A program made the translations under genes and the position numbers. From NCBI RefSeq assembly GCF_045291395.1, contig NZ_CP152342.1:1364001-1428000 (forward strand): a stretch of DNA of 64,000 nucleotides, in the 5' to 3' direction. This DNA comes from MR-S7 sp000400995. Lineage in GTDB: Bacteria; Pseudomonadota; Gammaproteobacteria; Burkholderiales; Burkholderiaceae_C. The notes under the pieces were generated by a model, which was not told where the DNA came from, did not search any database, and worked only from the letters and a program-made list of their open reading frames with translations. Shown here piece after piece: positions 42,753-49,919 of this stretch. Position 1 is the first letter of the stretch. Each line of letters opens with the position of its first letter.

Positions 42753-45251
42753 ATGCAACTCCTTTCTCTCACCCTCAAGGGCTTTCGCGGCATCCGCGAC
42801 GGCCTTGGCCTGGATACCTTGACGCTGGATTTCGAGGCCTCGTGCGATGGGGCCGAACTGGTGGCCATCGTCGGCGCCAACGGGCGCGGTAAGAGCACCG
42901 TGCTGGACAACATGCATCCCTACCTGAGCATGCCGTCGCGGACCGCGGCGGCGGGCGCGGGCGGGTTCAGCTACTACGATCACGTGTTTCTCCCTGAGAA
43001 CGAGAAGGATCTGGTCTGGGCACTGGAGGGGCGTTGCTATCGTTCCCAGGTGGTGATTCGACTGAACGGGCGGCGGCGTACCGAGGCCTTCCTGTTCGAG
43101 CTGTCCGAGGCGGGAGCCTGGCGGCCAGTCGCGCTGGACGACGGCACGGTGGCCGATGGCAAGGTCGAGACCTACACCCGCTGCGTGGAGCGGCTGTGCG
43201 GCAGCGCTGACACCTTCTTCACGTCCGTGTTCGGCGCGCAGGGCAAGCGCCACCTGAGCGACTACCGCAACGCGGAGATCAAGACGCTGCTGGCGGACCT
43301 GCTGGGCCAGGAGGCTATCCGCGACCTGGGCCGCAAGGCCGCCGACACCGCGAAACTGCTCAAGGTTGGCCTGGTGGCGGTGCGCCAGGAGATCGTCGGC
43401 ATGGACGCCGAGGGTGACCGGCTCGCGCGGGAGGTGCAGGCGGGGGCCGATGTGCCGGCACGTATCGAGCGGGTGGATGCCACGCTGCGCCAGGCGACGG
43501 TGACGCTCGAGGGTGCCCGCGAGGCCTGCGTGCGGGCTGTCGCTCAACGTGACCGGTGCCGCGCCGACGATGCCCGCCGGACGCAACTGCGCGCCGAGCG
43601 TGAGGCCGTGCGGTCGGCGGCGCGCACAGCGAGCCAGGAACTCGACGCGCAGGAGCGCACGGAACGTCAGCGGCTGGACCGGCTCGGCCAGCGCATGGCG
43701 AAACAGGCGGCGCAGGCCGCGCAGCAACGGGAGCGGTTGCACGGTGTGCAGACGCAGTGCCTCGCGCTGCTGGCGCGCGAGCCGGCGATCCAGCGGGCGG
43801 CTCGCCGCTTGCCGCTGGCGGAGCGGCTGCTGGCGCTACGTGCCGACCGGCTGGCGGCATGTCGCCAGGACGCCGCGGCCTGGGAGCAGGCGCAGGGAGC
43901 GCTGCGGCTGCTGGCCCAGCGCGTGCAGGGCATCGAGCGTGAGGCCGGCCAGGCGGCTCTGCAGGCGCAGTCGTTGGCCCGTCGCTTCGGGCTGGCGGCG
44001 GAGGTTCCCTGCAGTGGTACCCCGCTTCAAGGGCGCTGCCAACTGCTCGAGGATGCCCACGAGGCACAGGCGCTGATCCCGAGCGCCCAGGCCGTGCTGC
44101 AACGGCTGGCCGACGAGAAGGCGGACGTGGAGCGGGAGATTCGGGCGGTACGTGCCCGCGCGCAGGCGCTGGCTTCGGTGGAGGTGCGGGTAGCCGAGGC
44201 GCAGCGGCGCCTGGAGTGCGCCCGGGAGCGCGCCGCGCGGTGCGCGCTGCTGGGGGCCAAGATCGACGAGATGCGCGCGGCGCGCCAGCGACTGGCCGAC
44301 AGCCAGGCGGAACTGGCGGCGCTGGCGCCGGTGGACGAGGGTGGCGGCATGTCGCCGGCCGACGCCGAGGAACAGGAAACCATCGGCGTTGCACTGAGTG
44401 GCATCGAGGAACGGCGCGGGCGGCAGTCGGCGCAGGTGCAGCAGGCTCTGGCACGGCTCGATGCGGTGCTCGCGACCCTGCCGCCGCCGTTCGAGGCGCG
44501 GATGCTGGCCGATGCTGAGGCCGCCCGCGATCGGGCCCTGGCCGCACACGCGGCGGCAACGCGCGGCCAGCAGGAGGCACAGCGCCAGGCCCAGGCGCTC
44601 ACCCTCGCGCGTGAGCAGCAGGCGTTGCTGGAGGATCGGCGGACGAAGGCGACACGGCGCGCCGCACGCATCGAAAGTGCCATGGGCGACTGGATCCTGC
44701 TCGCGCGCTGCATGAGCAACGACGGACTGATCGCGCTGGCGATCGACGACGCGGGACCGGCCTTGTCGGCGCTGGCCAACGACCTGCTGCTGGCCAGCTA
44801 CGGTCCGCGCTTCACGGTGTCCATCCTCACCCAGGCCGAGACGGCCAAGGGCGAGAAGCGCGAGGACTTCGACATCGTGGTGCACGATGCCGAATCGGGC
44901 GAGAGTAAGAGCGTGCGCCTGATGAGCGGAGGGGAGCGGGTCTGGATCAATGAATGCCTGGTCCGGGCGGTGGCGCTGTACCTCGCCCAGACGGGCGAGC
45001 GGCGCTACGAAACGCTGTTTTCCGACGAGGCGGATGGTGCGCTGGACCCGGCACGCAAGCGCATGTTCGGGGCGATGAAGCGGGAGGTGCTGCGGCTGGG
45101 TGGCTACCGCCGCGAGTTCTTTATTTCGCAGACGCCGGAGCTTGCGGGGATGGCCGACGCCGTGATCGACCTGGAGGCATTGAAGGCCGACAGCTTGCCG
45201 GCCCCGTTCACCTACGGCGATGGAGTTATTGCGGAAGACAGAATGGAATAA
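42753..45251 (+). CDS. SbcC/Rad50-like ATPase with unusual hook
   Basis: 832 residues of SMC-like architecture: Walker A GANGRGKST (about 41-49), a long Arg/Ala/Gln-rich coiled coil, a central pair C420-x8-C429 (PCSGTPLQGRCQLL) where Rad50 has a C-x-x-C zinc hook, then the signature LMSGGERVW and Walker B LFSDEADGALD near the C-terminus. It probably joins the SbcD-like protein (39739) in a DNA-end-processing complex. ATG 42753 (MQLLSLTLKGFRGIRDG) is the family start. Confidence 0.82.
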   Translation: MQLLSLTLKGFRGIRDGLGLDTLTLDFEASCDGAELVAIVGANGRGKSTVLDNMHPYLSMPSRTAAAGAGGFSYYDHVFLPENEKDLVWALEGRCYRSQVVIRLNGRRRTEAFLFELSEAGAWRPVALDDGTVADGKVETYTRCVERLCGSADTFFTSVFGAQGKRHLSDYRNAEIKTLLADLLGQEAIRDLGRKAADTAKLLKVGLVAVRQEIVGMDAEGDRLAREVQAGADVPARIERVDATLRQATVTLEGAREACVRAVAQRDRCRADDARRTQLRAEREAVRSAARTASQELDAQERTERQRLDRLGQRMAKQAAQAAQQRERLHGVQTQCLALLAREPAIQRAARRLPLAERLLALRADRLAACRQDAAAWEQAQGALRLLAQRVQGIEREAGQAALQAQSLARRFGLAAEVPCSGTPLQGRCQLLEDAHEAQALIPSAQAVLQRLADEKADVEREIRAVRARAQALASVEVRVAEAQRRLECARERAARCALLGAKIDEMRAARQRLADSQAELAALAPVDEGGGMSPADAEEQETIGVALSGIEERRGRQSAQVQQALARLDAVLATLPPPFEARMLADAEAARDRALAAHAAATRGQQEAQRQAQALTLAREQQALLEDRRTKATRRAARIESAMGDWILLARCMSNDGLIALAIDDAGPALSALANDLLLASYGPRFTVSILTQAETAKGEKREDFDIVVHDAESGESKSVRLMSGGERVWINECLVRAVALYLAQTGERRYETLFSDEADGALDPARKRMFGAMKREVLRLGGYRREFFISQTPELAGMADAVIDLEALKADSLPAPFTYGDGVIAEDRME

Positions 45252-45272
45252 CCCATCCTACCCAGTGGGTTG
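45251..45272. terminator. Small hairpin between convergent genes
   Basis: AACCCA and TGGGTT form a 6-bp stem just after the SbcC-like stop and overlapping the end of the DUF5983 gene. It could serve both directions; no clear T run. Confidence 0.3.
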
Positions 45273-45566
45273 CGCGGGCGCGAACACCGGGAGGCCCTCC
45301 AGGAGTGGTGCTTCGGCATCGAAGAGCAGCCAGGCCACTCCGGCTTGCTCCGCGGTGTCGAAGATGAATGCGAGGTCGTTTTCGGCCGGTCGGCGGTGGC
45401 ACGGCGTGCCGACGAATACGAATCCGCCATATTCGGTGGGATAGGCGTTCACCGACAGTTCGTTCTCCAGTAGCTTTTGGCGCGTGGCGGGTGTCAGGTG
45501 CGACAGTGAAAGGGCGGCCAGCGGCTCGGCCAATTCGCGCAGGCGCGCGGCACTGGTGGTGTGCAT
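45258..45566 (-). CDS. DUF5983-like protein
   Basis: 102 residues. AYPTEYGGFVFVGTP followed by FDTAEQAGVAWLLFDAEAPLLEGLPVF resembles the DUF5983 proteins of integrative elements. Function unknown. ATG 45566 follows GAGGAG; a frame upstream to 45608 reads through the leader hairpin. Convergent with the SbcC-like gene. Confidence 0.65.
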   Translation of the reverse strand: MHTTSAARLRELAEPLAALSLSHLTPATRQKLLENELSVNAYPTEYGGFVFVGTPCHRRPAENDLAFIFDTAEQAGVAWLLFDAEAPLLEGLPVFAPAQPTG

Positions 45567-45603
45567 GCTGTGCTCCTCATGGGTGGCGGTGCCGGGCTGG
45601 GCT

Positions 45604-45638
45604 GGCATTGCGGGGGCGGTGGGCCGCTCGGCAATGCC
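45604..45638 (-). ncRNA. Leader hairpin before the DUF5983-like gene
   Basis: GGCATTGC (45604-45611) pairs perfectly with GCAATGCC (45631-45638), with an inner GCGG-TGGG-CCGC stem. It lies about 38 bases before the start codon of the minus-strand gene. It is probably a cis-acting 5' leader element; other leaders of this module are also structured. Confidence 0.4.
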
Positions 45639-45743
45639 GCGCCTCGGGCGCCGGCTCTTGATTGGGGCTTCGGCTTTGGAAGCCCAAGGACCATTCCCCG
45701 GACGTACTGGGCGGCCAGGGAAATACGGAGGTTGAGTCTTCGC

Positions 45744-46325
45744 CTACATCAATCCGTGTTCCGCCATCGATAGCAGATCGCCGCCTGCGACGATGAAATG
45801 ATCGACGCAGCGGACATCCACCAGCGCGAGCGCGGCCTTCAGCGTTTGTGTCAGTACCTCGTCGGCGCGCGATGGCAGGGCAGATCCACTGGGGTGGTTG
45901 TGGACCAAGGCCACGGCGGCGGCATTGCGTGCCAACACCGACTTGATGACCTCGCGCGGGTAGACCGAGGTCTGGGTCAGGGTGCCGCGGAACATCGTTT
46001 CGACATCGATCAGACGGTGATGGGCGTCGAGAAAGACGACCAGGAACACTTCGTGCTCGAGATGCGCGCAGCGCAGGCGCACCCACTCGCGGAAAGTGGC
46101 GGGGCTGGCCATCAGCGGCCGGTACTGCCAGTCGTTGCGCAGGCTGCGGACCAGCAATTCGCGGGCGATTTCCAGGATGCGTCGCAGGTGTGGCGAATCG
46201 TGGATCTCGGCGGGATGCCGGGTTTTGCAGACACTCGGGGCAAAGTCCGCTGACGCGGACCCGCGGCGGGTGAGCCCGAGCAGCTCGTCGATGAGCGATT
46301 GTTCGCTCATGGTGGTCAAGTCCAT
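45744..46325 (-). CDS. RadC-family JAB-domain protein
   Basis: 193 residues with a RadC/JAMM fold. The zinc motif is VHNHPSGSALPSRADE (H-x-H...D). Despite the name, RadC-like proteins of mobile elements are not proven DNA repair enzymes. ATG 46325 follows AAGGAG, directly downstream of a structured leader. Typical cargo of integrative elements. Confidence 0.85.
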   Translation of the reverse strand: MDLTTMSEQSLIDELLGLTRRGSASADFAPSVCKTRHPAEIHDSPHLRRILEIARELLVRSLRNDWQYRPLMASPATFREWVRLRCAHLEHEVFLVVFLDAHHRLIDVETMFRGTLTQTSVYPREVIKSVLARNAAAVALVHNHPSGSALPSRADEVLTQTLKAALALVDVRCVDHFIVAGGDLLSMAEHGLM

Positions 46326-46344
46326 GGCGGTCTCCTTGTTCGAA

Positions 46345-46390
46345 AAAAAGAGAACGCCACACCCCTCGGGGATGGCGTCCCCGTTGGGAA
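46345..46390 (-). ncRNA. Structured leader resembling the radC RNA motif
   Basis: On the plus strand, CGGGGA (46367-46372) pairs with TCCCCG (46378-46383) inside AAC/GTT arms, 20-60 bases before the radC-like start. Nearly the same sequence and fold precede the 58-residue gene at 48306. A conserved RNA upstream of radC genes in integrative elements is described as the radC motif; identity is from memory and not verified. Confidence 0.5.
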
Positions 46391-46624
46391 GAAGGTGCGC
46401 AACAGGTGTCGGCACAGTGGTTTGGGCAGGTATCGACTGCGACGCCGGCCATGGGCCGGTGCGCCTCCATCAGGAAGCAGGGAAGTCTCCAGTGTGGGCC
46501 TGCTGCCGGTGGGCTGCAAGCCGGATATGTCACGCGCTGCCGGGAACTCCCGGGCAGGCGGGTCGTTCCTGGGTGGCGAATATTGGGTGGCTGTTGCAGT
46601 GAACCGACAATATGAACGGGGCTT

Positions 46625-46691
46625 CGGGTTAACCCGACCTGAAGAAACAGCGGAGTGTGATTGCAGTGTCAGCACAGAAATTTTTGTGCTG
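46625..46691 (+). promoter_or_regulatory. Palindrome and hairpin upstream of a small gene
   Basis: CGGGTTAACCCG (46625-46636) is a perfect 12-bp palindrome. CAGCACA (46670-46676) pairs with TGTGCTG (46685-46691) around GAAATTTT. Both lie in the 430-base gap before the gene at 46761 and may be operator and leader structure. Confidence 0.35.
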
Positions 46692-46760
46692 CACGCTGCC
46701 AGTGCGCCCACAAACCCTTGCAATTGCGCCACGATGACGTTGACGCGAGGCGATATCACC

Positions 46761-46973
46761 ATGATCCGATTGGGCTCCCAGATCCGACTGACCCGCTCCG
46801 AAATCGAGCGGCTTCAGTGGTTGACCGCCATCGAGCCGGTCGGCATCCGCACGGTCGCCGATCTGCAGAACTATGTCGCGCGGTGCAAGGCCCATTACTG
46901 GGGCAGCTCGCTCGATACCCAGTTCCTGCACTGGATGATCGACAAGGAGGTCGCTCTCTGGCTGGCTGCCTGA
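46761..46973 (+). CDS. Small conserved-looking protein, paralogue of 47699
   Basis: 70 residues, not recognised. The core IRLTRSEIERLQ...GIRTVADLQNYV aligns with LRFTSTEIDELR...GARTQDDLDQAL of the gene at 47699, so the two form a small family. The start ATG 46761 lacks a strong ribosome binding site. Confidence 0.5.
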   Translation: MIRLGSQIRLTRSEIERLQWLTAIEPVGIRTVADLQNYVARCKAHYWGSSLDTQFLHWMIDKEVALWLAA

Positions 46974-47022
46974 GGGGTGTTGGGGAGGGGATGGGAAACG
47001 AGGTCGGGTGGGGAGTCCCGTA

Positions 47023-47052
47023 CCGTTCCCCCGGCGAAGGCCGAGGGAACGG
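47023..47052. terminator. Strong hairpin between convergent small genes
   Basis: CCGTTCCC (47023-47030) pairs perfectly with GGGAACGG (47045-47052), with an inner CCGGC/GCCG stem. It lies between genes ending at 46973 (plus) and 47073 (minus), where a bidirectional terminator would be expected. A C/G run rather than a T run follows. Confidence 0.5.
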
Positions 47053-47072
47053 GGGGACGGGCGGCCGATGAA

Positions 47073-47576
47073 TCAGCCGCCGGCTCGAACCGCCTGCGGT
47101 TGCGCTTCCGCTGGAGCGGGCGCAGTCGCCTGAGGTTGGCTCTCGGCCTTGCCCTTGAATGCCTTTCGAGCGGCACGGACTTTTGGGTCCGAGGCGAGTT
47201 GCTGGACCTGGGCCGTCGCCGGCTCGGCGGACACCTCGGGCAGGCAGGCCACGGCGATGTCGCCGCCGCGGCCGATGGCACGGCGTGTGGCCGATGGCGC
47301 GCGGACGAAGAGGCCGCGAAGCAGCCAGCGCACGAACTGGCCGATGCGCTGGTTGCGCACCTCGCGGGCCTTGTGCAGGCGCAGCGATTCGCGGCAGCAC
47401 AGATACAGCGCGAGGTGCTCGCGCTTCATCTCACCGTCGGCATCCAACTGCTGCAGCACTTCGGCGGCAATCGCCGGGTCTTTGCGGGCGCGCTGGTAGA
47501 ACGATACCCAGGCGCGTTCTTCCTCGACGCTGATAGCCGTGCGCCGTGGCCGGGCACGGGACGCATTCGCGGTCAT
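47073..47576 (-). CDS. Unrecognised 167-residue protein
   Basis: Charged N-terminal half (EERAWVSFYQRARKDPAIAAEVLQQLDADGEMKREHLALYLCCRESLRLHK), then a possible short hydrophobic stretch and an Ala/Pro/Gln-rich tail. AGGAGAAAG precedes ATG 47576. Its DGEMKREHLALYLCCRES segment resembles GEIESDDLVYLDRIADRW of the gene at 47900, so the two may be distantly related. Typical of element-borne hypothetical genes. Confidence 0.6.
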   Translation of the reverse strand: MTANASRARPRRTAISVEEERAWVSFYQRARKDPAIAAEVLQQLDADGEMKREHLALYLCCRESLRLHKAREVRNQRIGQFVRWLLRGLFVRAPSATRRAIGRGGDIAVACLPEVSAEPATAQVQQLASDPKVRAARKAFKGKAESQPQATAPAPAEAQPQAVRAGG

Positions 47577-47698
47577 GGTCTTTCTCCTTGGTTGCGGGAA
47601 GCACGCGCCATCCCCATGGGGAGACGTCAGACTCCCAGGGGTTGTGGCGGTGCGTCACTTTGCTAAGCTGGCTACCCACACGCCTTGGAGACCCACAC

Positions 47699-47929
47699 AT
47701 GCTTCGTGCAGGCCTTTCTCTCCGGTTCACGTCCACCGAAATCGATGAACTCCGACGAATCGGCATCGACGTCGGTGGGGCGCGAACACAGGACGATCTT
47801 GACCAGGCGCTGGCCCGATGGGCCGACACGCTGGCCGAGGAACGTCCGGATCTGCTGGACCGGATCGCCGAGGCGTTGGCCCAGGAGAAGGGAGCCTTGC
47901 TACCCGCGCGTCTGACGCGCGAGCGCTGA
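47699..47929 (+). CDS. Small protein, paralogue of 46761
   Basis: 76 residues (LRFTSTEIDELRRIGIDVGGARTQDDLDQALARWADTL). Related to the 70-residue gene at 46761. No domain known. It overlaps the convergent gene at 47900 by 30 bases, which makes one of the two starts or ends less certain. Confidence 0.45.
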   Translation: MLRAGLSLRFTSTEIDELRRIGIDVGGARTQDDLDQALARWADTLAEERPDLLDRIAEALAQEKGALLPARLTRER

Positions 47930-48124
47930 GGCGCTTCGCTGGGCGTTGGCCTTGGAAATTGCAATCCAGCGGTCGGCGATCCGGTCGAGGTAGACCAAAT
48001 CGTCGGACTCGATCTCGCCTGTCATGCGCAGACGGGCGATCACCTCCTTGACCAGGACCGGATCGCTCCGGGCCAGGTCGACAACGGTCGCGGCGATGCG
48101 CCGCCGGTAGAGATCGACCGTCAT
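47900..48124 (-). CDS. Small protein of 74 residues
   Basis: MTVDLYRRRIAATVVDLARSDPVLVKEVIARLRMTGEIESDDLVYLDRIADRW is helical and conserved-looking; distantly like part of the 47073 product. It starts 5 bases after the stop of the gene at 48130, so these form a minus-strand pair. Confidence 0.5.
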   Translation of the reverse strand: MTVDLYRRRIAATVVDLARSDPVLVKEVIARLRMTGEIESDDLVYLDRIADRWIAISKANAQRSASALARQTRG

Positions 48125-48129
48125 GGCGG

Positions 48130-48306
48130 TCAACCTTCGGTGGCGCATGCTGCGCACGAACGGCCGTCGCACCCGCAGGGGTAGCGCTTCGGCAGAAGCA
48201 GCGCCGGCAGCACGCGGCGCGGCGCGGGCATGGGTCGGGCAAGCCCGGACCCGCCCAACAGCACCGGCACGCGGCGCGACTCTCTCGTCACAGGGACAGC
48301 GAACAT
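48130..48306 (-). CDS. Small Cys-rich-tailed protein of 58 residues
   Basis: ATG 48306 follows AAGGAGAAC, directly after a structured leader almost identical to that of the radC-like gene. The product is basic and ends YPCGCDGRSCAACATEG with four cysteines. Unrecognised, but the strong translation signal and leader argue that it is real. Confidence 0.45.
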   Translation of the reverse strand: MFAVPVTRESRRVPVLLGGSGLARPMPAPRRVLPALLLPKRYPCGCDGRSCAACATEG

Positions 48307-48331
48307 GGGGTTCTCCTTCGGAAAGAAAGGG

Positions 48332-48369
48332 GAACGCCCAACCCTGGCGGGGACTTGGGGTCCCCGTTC
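48332..48369 (-). ncRNA. Structured leader, second radC-like copy
   Basis: GAACG (48332-48336) and CGTTC (48365-48369) form an outer stem; CGGGGAC (48348-48354) and GTCCCCG (48360-48366) an inner one. The sequence GGAACGCC...ACCC...CGGGGA...TCCCCGTT is shared with 46345-46390. It lies 26 bases upstream of the 58-residue gene. Confidence 0.5.
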
Positions 48370-48379
48370 GGGAATGCTC

Positions 48380-48745
48380 CGCCGATGGCGGAGCGGTTCA
48401 GCGCAGGCCAGGATGGCCCGCAATGGGTGAAGGCCTGCGACCTTGCGGTGCAAGCCTTCGCTCGATGGCAGACAGCGCGAAGCTGCATACCATGCGTCTA
48501 GCGCCGGCGCACGCGCCGACAGGAACTCACGACCGACAAGGCGGCCGCCCCAGCCGAAGCCGAGGAACTCGAGGGCAGGTGACGACTGCGACGCCAGCGA
48601 GGCTGGACTTCAGGGCAGCCGAAGCTGCCGATGAAGGCTTTGCGGACACGATGTCCACGGGAAGCCACGCCAGTATGCGGCTGCAGGAGCCAGATGGATG
48701 ATGTTGTGCGTGGTCGCCACCCGAAAGCGCCGCCTTATCGGGGGG
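48380..48745. other. Stretch without a supported gene at the module's right side
   Basis: About 365 bases holding only weak frames. One plus-strand frame ends in an Ala/Glu-rich tail (about 48500-48580) that could be a gene remnant. No attachment site or repeat of the 35-36 kb edge was recognised. Confidence 0.4.
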
Positions 48746-49764
48746 TTATCGGGCTCCTTGGTCAGCCTGCCCATCGTAGGCTGCCTGCGAAGCGGCTGAG
48801 CGCTGGCTTGTCGGCAAAGGCCCGGCATCGCGGAGTTCGTTTTCTGTTGGACCATCCGTAGCCACTTGCATGCATCTGTATCCGGCTGTGAGCGCGCTCA
48901 GGAACTCTGCAATGAGAGGCTCCGTATCTCGGTCGCGCTGGACAACTGCCTGCAGCTCGCGCACCGCCCAACCGTCTGTAACTTTGATGACGCTTCCGTA
49001 GCCTCGAGCAGCGCGGGGCTCTGCCTCATCGAGGGGAAGAACGGCTATTCCAGCCCCTGAATGGACGAGGCTGCACAGGGCATCAAAATTGTGTGTGTGT
49101 GCGCGCACCTTGAGCCGCTGATGGGAAGCTTCGGCGGTTCGCGTGATGAACTGCTGCAACGGATTTCGCTCGCCGAGCCCAACAAATTCGTATTGCAAAG
49201 CTCGCTCAAAAGCCACTGAAGAGTAATCCATCAGCGGATGTTGAGGTGGGACTAATAAGACCAGATGTTCCAACTTGAGAGGGATGTAAACCAAGGCATC
49301 TTCGCGAATTGGGCCGCTGAGAACACCAATATCGGCTTTCGCGGTTTTAATCGCATTAGTGATTTCACGCGCGGAGGATTCCGCCAAAGTACAATCGAGG
49401 CCGGGATGCTGAAGAATGAACCGTTCGACAAAGGTTGACAATTCGTTGACGCTGATCGTTGAAGCCCAAACCTTGATGGACTGCATCGGCTGATTTCTAC
49501 CAATGTCAATTTCTTGGACTAGTCGATCGTAAGCCGCAAGGATGGCACGGGCATGTTCAAGGAAGGAGAAGGCGGAGGCGGTTGGCGCCAGCCCATCGCT
49601 GCAACGTCTGAACAACTGGATGCCGAAAGCATCTTGGATTTTTTTAGACGTGCACTGGCGGCCGGCGGGGATAAGAAAGTGCGTTCGGCGCCAGCCGTTA
49701 GGCTCCTCGATTCAACGATATGAACGATCAGCTGCAAGTCGACCAGATCGCACTTGTAAGCCAT
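48746..49764 (-). pseudogene. LysR-family regulator gene, frameshifted
   Basis: The helix-turn-helix (SLTAGAERTFLSPPAASARLKK) lies in one frame and the effector-binding domain (LFRRCSDGLAPTASAFSFLEHAR onward) in another. They meet at a run of seven T on the plus strand near 49639-49645; one more base would give ARLKKIQDAFGIQLF, the normal family sequence, and a protein of about 339 residues. The gene follows the MmgE/Bug/DJ-1 genes on the same strand and likely regulates them. Mutation or sequencing error. Confidence 0.8.
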
Positions 49765-49919
49765 GCTGGTCCCATAGATTTGTGGATGCGCTTCCTCTCA
49801 TGATAATTTGTCTGAGTCAATGACAATACAGGGTAAACACTGAGTGTCCCTTGCTGGCTAACGACTGAGACCTTCACAGCCGACAGCCGCGCGCTTGCAC
49901 GGGGCAGTCTCCTCGCTGT

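Noticed and set aside
41169..43742. A very long minus-strand frame running through the AbiE genes and into the SbcC-like gene
   Set aside because: Only 41169-42134 resembles a protein; the rest is the antisense of real genes, with Arg/Pro/Gln-rich composition.
43360..44580. Long minus-strand frame of about 400 residues inside the SbcC-like gene
   Set aside because: Low-complexity Pro/Arg/Ala sequence typical of the antisense of GC-rich coiled coils.
48123..48701. Plus-strand frame of 192 codons beside the small genes
   Set aside because: It runs antisense through the leader and the 58-residue gene and has no family-like sequence or ribosome site.
49808..49826. TTGTC and GACAA half-sites upstream of the LysR gene
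   Set aside because: The arms are 9 bases apart and lack the CCTAGG core, so this is not counted as a copy of the dispersed palindrome.
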